DNA of 64,000 nt from Ichthyophis bannanicus (lineage: Eukaryota > Chordata > Amphibia > Gymnophiona > Ichthyophiidae), in contig CM066043.1 in NCBI GenBank assembly GCA_033557465.1, positions 113,318,778 through 113,382,777 of the forward strand, in the 5' to 3' direction. The notes under the pieces were generated by a model. It searched no databases. It had not been told where the DNA came from and saw nothing but the letters and a program-made list of their open reading frames with translations. Shown piece after piece: positions 35,301 through 47,300 of the stretch (positions within the stretch are counted from its first letter, which is position 1; every line of letters begins with the position of its first letter). Both the position numbers and the translations under genes were made by a program.

Positions 35301-38300
35301 AACAGAAATAAGAGACAAAAAGAAGGAGAGAAGATTAGAGAGGTAAACTGGTATTCTCTTCATTCACAAAATAGCCTAGAAGTATAGCAGCGAAAGTTCA
35401 GAAGTTGGGCCCCCAAGCAAAGCTTTGCTGAGGACCCACCATTTTCATGGTGGCAATGATGGCAGTGGGGACTGTAGCAAAGGAGGCCTTCCCTTCCCAA
35501 CCCTAGCCCCACAAAAAGGAGACAGAGCATGGCAAACATAACTTATTTTTTAAAATGCCTCCAACTGATACAAAACACAGCAGTCAAACTCATCTGCAAG
35601 ACTAAACGTTCTGACCACATGTTGGTTGAACAACATTGATTACCAGTTTTGAATAGGATCAGATTTAAGACCCTTATGTTTGCTCATCGCAGTCTTTACA
35701 CAGATTATCCCCATTATTTGTAGTCTCATTTTATTCACTATTCTCCTACAAGACAACCAAGATCTTCTCAACTGCATATGTTAGTTGTCCCTTCTGCTCC
35801 CAAATTCAAACTGGTGTGGACAAGAGAGGCATCTTTCTTGTGTTGGGCTCCTATCTTCTGGAGCTTCTTACTTCTTGACATTCAGACAGAAAATTCCTAT
35901 AAGAAGTTCAAAAAACTTGTGACAACTTGGCTAACAGTTTTACTCCTGGAGGGCTGCCACTTGGTTGGTGTAATATGTCTCCTGTTTTTGCCATTGTCCT
36001 TAGGTTTTGCGCTTGTGACTTGGGGGTATGTTTACTAAACCGTCTTAATGTTAGCGTCGCTAGTTGCAGCGATAATGTGAAGAATGCCATTTAAGGAGTG
36101 GGCATTCCGGCGGCAAGGTAGCTAGAATCTGTATCACGCGATAGTGGGCGCCATGGCACTTTAACGCACTTTAACCCTAAATTCATACCAGTGCAGTGTT
36201 TAAAGCTATAAAGATGTAGCCCACTGGTTACTGCAATGTCTGTGGAGGCAGAAGTCATGGGTTCGATTCTGCAGTGGTGTTATGTAAGAAGGCTGTCTGA
36301 GGCATTTCCTTTTAATTTAAATCAGTGCTGTCTGAGGCATTTCCTTTTTTAAATTTAAATCAGTGCTGCCAGCAAAAACACCCTCACAGTGCCGTAACCT
36401 AAGGTGCTGCATAAGGCACCTTATAAGGCACTCCATAGGGCACATTATAACGTGCACTGTCCTCCAAGGCACCTTATAATGTGCCCTATAGGGCGCGTAA
36501 TAGGGCGCCTTATGAGGCACCTTAGGCTACGGCACTGTGAGGGTGTTTTTGCTGGCAGCACTGATTTAAATTAAAAGGAAATGCCTCAGACAGACTTATT
36601 AGATTACATCACTGTAGGATCATACCATGACCTCTGCCTCTTCAGTCTTTGAAGTAACCAGTGAGCTGCATCTCTATAACGCCTAAAACACCGCTGGCTG
36701 GCTACAGAAAGACTGCAGGTCACCACACAAACTGTCTGCTGTGGTTACCAGGACAGGGTAAACCCACCCATACCCATGATGCACTGCATATGCAGATCAG
36801 CAGCCTAAAAAAGCCTACAAGCTGCTCAAAAGATGGGGTATGCACCTCTATAGCACCCCGGCCTGGTAGGGGGAAATGACTATGTGTATTACAGGCACAG
36901 AGTAGCTACAGACCGTGACATTGTGCGGTTCTTGTGCTCACCCTGAGGGTAGGTGGGGCGCCCAGCACCAGGTCCGCAGCACCTGGCTTGGCTGAGAAAG
37001 GCTGTGCTGCAGGTCCCCATCAGTGCCAGTGTGTGATAGGTAGTTCTTGCAGATACACCTGTGTCCATCTGTATTTCCCAGTCACATCTAGCCCTTGTGG
37101 ACTATGATTCACTCAGAATAGTGCATATCCCGTGTGGTTGCCATGTTATAAGAGAAGGGCGGTGGTTGGCCCCAAAAGTGGATTATGTAGCACCACCCAA
37201 CCCACCCTCTGTGGGTCAGGGTGGGGGACAGGATCTCCCACCAACAGATCCACATTCTACATCTCTGCAATAGTGGTAGTAGAGGGGACCATCAACCCAG
37301 TCCTGCTGGAGAATAGGCACCCTACAGGGCATTCAATGCAGATCTGTATACATCACATAGGGCACTGGCAGACAGGCAGTAGGCCTAGAAAAACTCATCA
37401 GCCCCCCCATCTCTATCTGACATTCCCCAACAGAGGGCATAGTCAGTCCCCACCCATACACATGCTAACTGCAGACAGTCTGCTAGCTAGTACATAGTGC
37501 ATGTTCCTGGAAGAACTGTGTGCACCGACAAATGGGATGTGAGCACACACTCCAAGCAGGTATGTCAGTGATTGGGCCCCAGAAAAGGGAACCCATAGAT
37601 ATCACTTAAGAAAAATACTTTATAGCACTATGGGGGAACCTAGCCATGCCATGGTCACTGCTCAGCCAGGGTGAGAGTGACCCCCCCCCCCAGCATGACA
37701 TGCTGTGGCCACCCTGTTCACGCAGGTGGTGGTTGGGTACTACAATGTCCCAGCCATTGCTCTATGCCCTGTGCAGATGCATCCTGCCCAGGCCACCCTG
37801 TCCGGGCCATACCCACAGTACCTTGCTCCTCATTATGCACATTGGCAGGCTAACACTGGAAACAGTGCAAGCAGTGTGGGCTCAGTAAGGTGTAGGCAGC
37901 CACAAAACACTGGATAGACATACACACAGTCCCACACCTATGCCAGCATTGTGCAAATAGAGAGGTTTTTGGCAGCCCTGGCTGCCACACCAGTCCTGGG
38001 CACAGTGCGGGCATTTCTATGGTATGTAATACTGTTGGAGTCACTCCCCTGGGTGGTAAACACTGTCAGAAGCAAGAACTGAAACACACTCCACAGATAT
38101 CGGAAAGGTTGCTGTGATGAATCTCTGCAACAAATTGTGTTTAACTTAGGATTTGCTATCTGACATTAATCATAGCAATCTTTTGATATATGTGGAACGT
38201 GTTCCCAAGTTTAGGACGGCATTGCTAAAATATGCAGGTGCTAGTATTGGGAGATGCTGCTCCACGCAGGGCCCAACAGCCTGACTCTCCATGAGGCTTT

Positions 38301-41300
38301 GGGTAGTGGAGCCTGTGGGTGTGGGTGTTTGTGCCCCTGTTGGCCGCTGCTCTAGGGCAGAGGTTCCCAACTGTGGTCCTGGTGGACCAAACATGGTTCA
38401 GGTTTTCATGCTGTCCCTAATGAATATGCATGAGATACATTTGCATACAATGGGGCTGTGCATACAAATGCAGCACAGGCATATTTATTAGGGACAGCAT
38501 GAAACCTGAATGGCGTTTGGCCCTCCAGGACTGCAGTTGGGAATCTCTGCTCTAGGGATTGCACATGTTTATGGTGTCTGTGCTCTGTAGGGTAAAATAT
38601 AGGCATTTATGGCGTGTTTATTTTAGCTGCAATAAAAGTTCTGTCTTTATTACCACGGTTTAGTACTGGGTAAAATATAGGGACATGGTTTGCAGGAGCC
38701 ACAGCTGGGACTTGAACTTGTGACCTTCTACCCCTAAACACATTGGCTGTGTGTACTGCTCCAAACTGTTGCCACAGGGGTAGATCATTCCCTGGGGCTA
38801 CCATGACTGTTCGTCAGACAGACCTTGTCTGTTGCAGTGCACGGCACCCACCTAAATGGGGCTTGGCCATGGTCTGCTGTGGGCAGATGCCACTGCCCCC
38901 TCTGCCACCAGCACCCCTCCGCCACCATGGTGACATGCCCTTGTGTCAGTGGTGCTGGTGATGCACAGTCCCAGGCCATCCAGTGTGCCGGTAGGCAACT
39001 GCCTATGGTGCGTAATATTGGGTAGGGGTGCCTGCATAGACATCCATGCTTCCCCCCGGCACCACCTGCTGATGTTATATGCCCTTTGGGGTACTTGCTG
39101 GGTACTGTTCCCTGGGACACTGTGGGACACACACTCGTGGCCATGTTTGCCCTTGGTCAGTTGCTGTCTTGCTGGTTTTCCGCTTCTACATTCCTATGTG
39201 TCACCTAGGCATCTGTCTAGCCCACTCTGTGCCCCAGCTGTCCCACTGCATGTCTCGCCTGCAGCCCCCTGCAGCCTCACTGTAGTGCCCTCTCGTACTT
39301 GGGCACTATGATGTTGCTGCACATGTATAACTACTATCACTTTTCTTGGTTTCCCTGCCTTTGCTGCACATTGCTGACTTAAATGGTCTCTCTCCCCTGC
39401 AAATGTACCTCTAGCGCGAGGTTTTCAATGGTGCTATTTTTCAGACCTTCATTTCACGGCATTAGTGTGCATGGGGCCTCTCCCTGCCCGCTCTCCACCC
39501 ATTGACCCCTTATCTCCACCCCTGGGGAGCCTTAATCCGCCCTCTGGGGAGCCTTACTCCACCCTCTGCGCACCTTAACACCACCGGAGATGTTATCGCG
39601 CAATACGTGACGTTCTCGCACGGTAATGCTCCATTATCGCGAGATAATGTCGCAGCTGCAACGTTAGCGCCATTTAGTAAACATACCCCTTGGTATTGTA
39701 GGTTTATATTCTTGCTATATTCACCTCCCTCCCTCTTGTAACTGATAACCTAGTCATTTATATCAGTGGTTCTCAACCCAGTCCTCCTGTATCCCCTAGA
39801 CCAGTCAGGTTTTTAGGATATCCATGATGAATAAGCATGAGATAGATCAGCATACAATGGAGGCAATGCATGCAAATCTATCTTATGCATATTCATTGTG
39901 GACAGCCTGAAAACCTCACTGGCCTAGGGGGTACTAGAGCAATGCTTCTCAACCTTTTTCATGTCAGGGCACACTTTCAAGGTTGCTTGAGCCTCGAGGC
40001 ACACCAGACCAAATCTTTCAAAGTCATTGTATTTGCTAGGCGTTGGCTACTGACCACTTGCTTGTTAGCAGTCAAAAATGTGTGCTAACTGCTTACCACA
40101 AGTTGGGGCATGGATTGGGCAGAGAGTCGGCAAGGGCTGCACATCAGGGTTGCTATTAGTGTGCGATAAGTGCAAAAACCATATATAGCAAACATGCCCC
40201 ATAGTAAGTAGTGCACATGCTCCCCCATACTGTAATACATACAAATACATATCCTGAATTCATATAATCCACCAGTCCATCTCGATAAACAGCAACATAA
40301 AACTTCTCAGAACCATGCATATTGTGAAGTAATTCAAAAAATGATGAAAAGTCATGCAGGATCTATTCTAGAGCAAACTTCCAAAATTTACACAACATGG
40401 GCCCAACTTAGGAAAATCATGGGAGGGGGAAGGAGCAGGAAGACAAGACAAAGAAACATGATAAGCACATTGTGCAATCAGTTCTAGAAATAGCAATATA
40501 CATACTGAGAAATTACTACAGATTGCTATGTAGAAAATTCATGCTAACAGAATACTCGGCCTTCATACACACAGAACACACATAGACCCTCACCAAATAC
40601 AGAGTAAGAGACCACAATTAAAAATAAAATCTGTAGATAAAAATTACAGTAAACCAAAAGTAGCCAGACTCTGCATGTAGTACAACATCAGAGAAATATA
40701 AAGAGATGCATTTCCTCCATACTGTGCAATATGTAAAGATAGCACATGTCCAGCCGGCATGGGGAGGGGGGGGGGGGAGTACAACCAGGGTCCCACTCCC
40801 CAGGCCAGAAAGGCCCCAGGTATGCCATGGGCCCCAGCTATGTCTAATACCAGTACTGGCAGCTGTAGGTTACTGAAAACTTGACATATTCCAGTCACTA
40901 CCTGGTTGATTTATTGTTCCCATTTGTGTTCTGCTTTCCTGTTTTAATATTTTCCCAAGATCCCCTGGCCATTTGCCATTTTTTCTCTTTGCTTCTGTCT
41001 TCACTTCCTCCCTTCCATCAATATCTAACATTGATGTGTTTTCTTCAGTTTGCTTCCATATATTTTTTCACTTCCTAACCACATTTCATTCCTCTTTTTT
41101 ATCAACCACTTCTTAATTTTTCTTTTTTTACTGCAGGCTTTCCATCTTTACCTTCCCCCAACCCTTCCATGCTCCACCAATCTCTCTCTCCTTCCTCAGC
41201 CTCTTATTTCTTAGTTTTTCACTAACTCCTGTCTCTTCCCTCCATGTCCGGAATCTCTGCCCTCTTCTCTTCCCAGTGTCTTCCTATCCCTCCATGTCTA

Positions 41301-44300
41301 ACATCTCCCCTTTGTATCCCTATTCCTATCCTTCCCCCCCCCCATGCCCAGCATAACCCTTGGTGTCTCTATCCTCTTTTTTCAAGCATCTCTCCTCTGA
41401 GTCCCTGTCGTTCTCTTCCGCCCCCCCCCCCATGTCCAGTATCTCCCTCCCCTTGTTTCTGTCCCCTATATCCAGCATCTCCCATCAGTGACCCTTTCCT
41501 CTCCTCCCTCCCATTACGGCCTCACCATATAGCTAGCAACTCCAATGCAATGACTATAGAAGACCGAAGACAGGAAAGAGAAAAAAAGCACAGGACCTGT
41601 GTGTATTCCATGTGTGCACTGAAGTGGCTCTGATGCATCCCACCCCCTCCGATGTCCTCAAGGGGTTGGAATTCATCAGAGCCACCTCCATGAATGGCGT
41701 GGCCCCAGACTCTCTCAGGGTTTAATGGGCCTGCAGCACTTTTTTCTCTTGCCCTAAAAAGCTATTTTATTCTTTTCTCCACCCCTCCCCACAGGACAGG
41801 TGGAACGTGTAGAAGTGTTGCTTGTGGGGAGGGGTGTTATAGGAATGCTGCCTGTCTTGTGGGGGATGGGGGTGTGGAGAAAAAATAATCCTTTTTAGGG
41901 CAAGAGAAAAGAATATTGCAGACACACAAAAACCTGAAAGTGTGTGGGGCCTGCATGTAGCCCATGCTGTTCGTGGAGGTGGCTCAGACGCATTTGGACC
42001 CCCTCAAGGACATTGGAGGGTATGGGATGTGCCAAAACCACTTCAGTGCACACATGAAATACAGGCAGGTCCTGAACTCTCTCATGTTTTTATTCTCCTC
42101 TCCACTCTCCTCCCCTAGGACAGGCAGCACTTCTGCACCCCTTCCCCCACAAGCAGCACTTCTGCATCCCCCTTCCCCATAAGCAGCACTTTGTACATTT
42201 TCCTTTCCCCCCATCCAGCATGCAGGGCCATCCACAAAACATTGCTAAAGCCTGAGCTCAATACAAAAATAAAAATAAATAAATGACAGCATTTTTACCT
42301 GTCTTCCCTCCTTGTTGACTGGGCAGACAACAGCATCAATGGGTGAAAGGGGGGGGGGGGAGGGGCGCCTCCAAGGCCAGCAGCAGCAGCGTTTGAGTGG
42401 AAAGGTGGGGGTGGCCAGGAGTAGCAGAAGCAATGGTGGAGTAGGGCTTAATCCCTGCAATTGCTCATCCTCTTCAGCCACTGCAGTGGCATGGGGATGG
42501 GTGGGGGGGGGGGGGGGAGAGGGAAGGAGTGGCAGCGTCTGGGTTGGAATCGGGGTTGGCATGGCAATGAAGACAAAAGAACACCATCAGAGAGGCTTCA
42601 GAAATGGTACAAAAAGGCTGCTTTACACAGGATCTAGGGTGGTACGCCGATAAATTTGCCGCGGCACACCAGTTGAGAAGCACTGCACTAGAGGACTGAG
42701 TTGAGACCCACTGATTTTATATAGTTCCTTGCCTGTTATTTGTCCTGTATATGTAGTTTAGATTATTATTTGGCTTCCTTTTATTACTGTGTCTGTTATC
42801 GGCTGTAATCTCTGGATATTTTAATGATTGTCATTTTTAATATTTAAATAGGGGTATAACAAATACTTATAAATAAAATAACTAAAACGTTGCTGTGCCA
42901 CCTCCTTCCAGCTTTTCCCAGTGATCATACTACTCTTGCCCGTCCCTTGGCAGCCAGAGAAGTGAATAAGCTCTTCACCTCCTGTTGTTGCCCTGAAGTC
43001 CCATGTGGCTGTTACTGCGAGACTGCAGCTGTACAGCCAGAGGTAAGGTGCTTAGGCGCTTCACTGGGGGCTGTTCAAGAGTAGTACACATCATTGGTGA
43101 AAGCCAGAAGGAGGCAGTGCACTGTCAGTAGGCTGACCAGGCCCCTGCCCATACTGCGGGGGCCGCATGGGTGGAATTGGTCGCTGCATTAGTAAGCCTA
43201 ATAAATAGATATGGACAGGGTAAATAATAGTAGAGATGTGCTTGTCTATTTAAACCTATGCATGCCATATAAGAGGTCATTTTATAAGAAGCTGTGTAAA
43301 GTTACATACCATCAACACATGAAAGTCAACATTTTCAATGACATAGGTGTGTCAATGTGCTTTTCCATGAGTACTCTAGCTGGTTGCTAATTTTGTAAGT
43401 ACACAGGTCAGGCCAATGGCCCATACTTTTGGTGTGGATGTGGATTAACACTCTGCACTGTTTTTAACTAATGTACTACTCCAACTAGATTGTAAGCTCC
43501 GATGAGCATGACTCTGACGGGCAGGGACTGTCTCATGTATGCTGACTACCTCTTGTAGGTTAGGTTAGCTGCGCAGCGCTACATGCATGGCACTCTAGAA
43601 GTGCTAAATAGTAGTAGTAGTAGTAGTGGTGGATGTGTACAGGGCAGAACATGGACGGAGTATAAATTTCCGCACATAAGGTTATAGAATACTATAATTT
43701 ACACATGTTCTTTAGAAATCTAGGCACGGGCATTTTTGTGAGCCCTAATGCAGGTGTACATGCTTGCGCTTAGATTTGACACGTGTTTTTGGACACGTAT
43801 GCCCCTATTTTCTAAGGAAAAGTAGGTGTTTGCTTTTCTTTATCGAATAGGCTTAAGATAGGTGCCTTCTGGGTGCCTAAGAGTAGACGCCCAGTTATAA
43901 AACAACCTTCACAGTGGCAAAATGAGAACATGCCAATAATCAAACTGAGACCCAGACTCACTGACAAAACATATGCGTGTGTAATACTCTCTACTGATTG
44001 TCAAGGAACTATGAGGTTACAGCTGGATGTCACAAGCGCAGCCCCTACTGTCATCTGGAAGCTCAGAGGTAGAATGTGCAGCAAGGGTTAGAAAATTCTG
44101 CAGCAAACTTTTCAACGCTCCTTGGCAAATGTGTTTAAATGTGAATAATTTTGCATACTAACTAAATATTATTTTACTTATACAAAAATAAAGAGAGATC
44201 GGTGCAGGGGAGGGAGGTGGGGAATTGGCATAGGAAGGAGATCTCAGGGATGAGAGGAGAAAAAGGAGAAAAGACTGGGAATGGTAGAGGAATAGGATAC

Positions 44301-47300
44301 AAGATCTGGAGATCAGAGAGGGGAAAAAAGAGGGGTAGGAAGGTAGGATTGATGTTGGGGTGAAGATGGGGGAAGAAGAGGAGGGTGGATTTGGCATTGG
44401 TGGGGAGAATATTCTCCGTTACAAACCACTTTCCCAGGTCCTTTCCCTTACACATATTCTCTCTCTCTCACCTCTACCTTGTCATAATAATGCTCTCTGC
44501 TTCCAGCAGATCTCCGCTTTCTCCTGGCCAGTGCATATCCCCTTCTTTTTTAACCCCTGAGCAGGGCTTCTCAGCCCTCCATACCCTGGTGATTACTTCT
44601 TACCCATCTACCAGGTAGTTGATCATAGGTAGAGAGAGTGGTTGTGCCTTGGGCTGCATCTGCCTCTTCTGTCACCAGGAGCCAGATTCATGCTTTGAAC
44701 CACATGGGACACCATAGTGCTGCATGATTCAGAGCATGTTTTTGGCTCCTGTGGCATAAGAGGAGGACATGGCATGAGGCACCATCCTCATGCCATGTCC
44801 TCCTCTTATGCCACAGGAGCCAAAAACATGCTCTGAATCATGCAGCACTATGGTGTCCCATGTGGTTCAAAGCTGGAAATTAGGATTGGAGCTAGGTCAA
44901 GGGGTAGGCAGCTGAGTGAGCAAGAACATTTTATTTATTAAAATTTAATATACCGCGCTAGTTCTCTTCCTCCTCCTCCCACCCCCTACTCTAATCCCTC
45001 CTCACATACTGCCCGATACCACCCCCATTCGTCAGCTGGCAGTAGAAGCTGACGAATGGGGGTGGTATCGGGCAGTATGTGAGGAGGGATTAGAGTAGGG
45101 GGTGGGAGGAGGAGGAAGAGAACTAGCGCGGTATATTAAATTTTAATAAATAAAATGTTCTTGCTCACTCAGCTGCCTAAGCTGACGAATGGGGGTGGTA
45201 TCGGGCAGTATGTGAGGAGGGATTAGAGTAGGGGGTGGGAGGAGGAGGAAGAGAACTAGCGCGGTATATTAAATTTGAATAAATAAAATGTTCTTGCTCA
45301 CTCAGCTGCCTACCCCTTGACCTAGCTCCAATCCTAATTTCCAGCCAGTTTTGCAGGAAAGGCCAGATTTTGTGGACATTACCATGGAGCCTTGGGAAGC
45401 CGGGGGTGTGTTTATAAGTCGGTAAGGGAACGCCTGCAGAGAATGGTCCTTTGTATATTTACTGACCTAAAGGCAGTCAGGCAATAGACTGAAAAAAGTC
45501 TGCAGAGTCAGTTCATTATATGCCCTTCGCGAATAGTGCAGGGATTTAAGTTCTTACAACAGGAAGAGAAAACAAAAACCACAGAAAAGATACTACACAA
45601 AAAAACATTTTCAAAAAGGGCTCTGGGACTTTTGCAAAACTTAAGCAGCAGCAAAGGTTCTGCCATGCTTTTTCTAAAAGTTACTGCTAAGCAAGTCTTT
45701 CTGTGGAATTTCTTTTCTGTTCCAAGGGATGAGGAAATACAGACCTTGGGTAAAAGTTCCGGATTGTGTGAGCAAGCTTGCCTGCGGACATTTTGCTCTG
45801 ACCCTTAATTCTGCCTGTGCATGTTATCTCTAGAATTAATTATCTGACGCTGTTATTCAATCATTTCACAATGTGCAGGAATTACACTCAAGGCCCAATA
45901 ACAATGACCCCCCAGCTACTATAGAGAAAACACATTGTGAGCTTGGTATTTTCTTTCCTTTGTGCACTAGCTGAAAGGGTAGGCCAGAGAGATACTTTAA
46001 ACAGATCTGAGTTCAGTCTGGAATGCTAAGAATCATAGGGAAAGGAATGGAGAATAAGATCAAGGATATTATCATGCCTCTGTAACACTCCATGGTGCAA
46101 CCACACATTAGGGTCTGTTTACTAAGCGGTGCTAACAGCTTCTGTGCGAAATCGGAGTCGCGGCCCCATTGAATTTCGCACGGAAGCCGTTAGTGCTGCT
46201 TAATAAACAGACCCCTTTGAATATTGTGTGCAATTCTGGTTGCCATACCTTAAAAAGGATATAGCAGAATTAGAAAAGGTACAGAGAAGAGCCACCAAAA
46301 TGGTAAAGGGGATGGAAGAATACCCCTATGAGGAAAGGCTTAAAAGGTTAAGGCTCTTAAACTTGGAAAAGAGGTGGCTAAGGGAGTATATGATAAAGAT
46401 CTAAAAATTAATGAATGGAGTGGAACAGGTAAACATAGATTGGTTGTTTATTCCATCAAAAAGTAGAAAGACTAGGGGGTATGTTTACTAAACCGTCTTA
46501 ATGTGCGCCCAGCGATAATGTGCAGAATGCCATAAAAGGAGTGGGCATTCTGGTCTCAAGGTAGAAAGCGTGGGTTATCGCACAATATAGTGCGCCGCGC
46601 ACATTATCGCACGTTAACCTTAACTTTGTGTGCTGACCTACAATCACAGCAATAGAGGTGTAGCACACTGGTTATTACAATGCCTGCTAAAACAGGGGTC
46701 TATGAGTTCAATCCCCCAGTGGGCCTAATGAATAAGGTTGGCCGAAGCAATTCCTTTTCCTGCTTGCAACAGTACAACAATCTGTGCTGCCAGCTAAAAA
46801 TACCTGCACCCCAGTGCCATAAACGAATGCACCTTTTAGGGCGCACTAGAAGGCACATCCTAAACCACCACGTCAGCCAAGGCGGGTTATAATGTGCCCC
46901 AGAGGCCATGTCGAAAGGTTGTCAACTCCCAAGGCACCATAGTAGGCACCCCATAAGCTGGCTGAATCTAAGGTGTGGCTGAAGATGCCCCAAGGATGTA
47001 TAGGTGACCCCAAAAATGTTGGCCAAGGGCAGTAAGGTCCCCCAAGTTGAAAAGCAAGAGAGGTATGGGCCAAACACAGATTTAACCCTAACACTGCACA
47101 GAGCAACAAGGAAAGACAATGCACAAGTAATGGAAGGAAGTAGATCTGAGCTGATGGACCAGACAAATTTGTGTCCAGCCCATGTGGCAGTTGGAAAAAT
47201 GGACAAACATATCGGGGGCAGCTGTAGCGATGCACAGGGTGATGGTAATGTACCATGCAACAATGATAGTGTGTGGCAGAGGATGGGAAGACGTGTCCAG

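Larger units (their letters stand above)
36023..39689. mobile_element. Large TIR element, first complete copy (PIF/Harbinger-like, tentative)
   Basis: Ends are GGGGTATGTTTACTAAA and TTTAGTAAACATACCCC, flanked by TTG (36020-36022 and 39690-39692). Subterminal GTTAGCG and GATAATG motifs are also inverted. Inside: a tRNA-like stretch (36205-36275), a long foldback (36290-36600), a palindromic MITE (38360-38560) and a second tRNA-like stretch on the minus strand (about 38700-38785). No transposase was recognised. G-rich ends and a 3-bp T-initial duplication suggest PIF/Harbinger, but the size without coding is unusual. Confidence 0.75.

Noticed and set aside
36205..36280. A functional tRNA gene
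   Set aside because: A and B boxes are present but acceptor and anticodon stems do not pair convincingly, and it recurs in a transposon.
41244..41633. 129-codon frame rich in Pro, Ser and Cys
   Set aside because: CT-rich simple sequence within the 2.7 kb hAT-like element; no domain.
15000..45000. CRISPR arrays or bacterial operons
   Set aside because: No regularly spaced repeats with unique spacers and no prokaryotic genes; the tandem repeats seen are intra-transposon.
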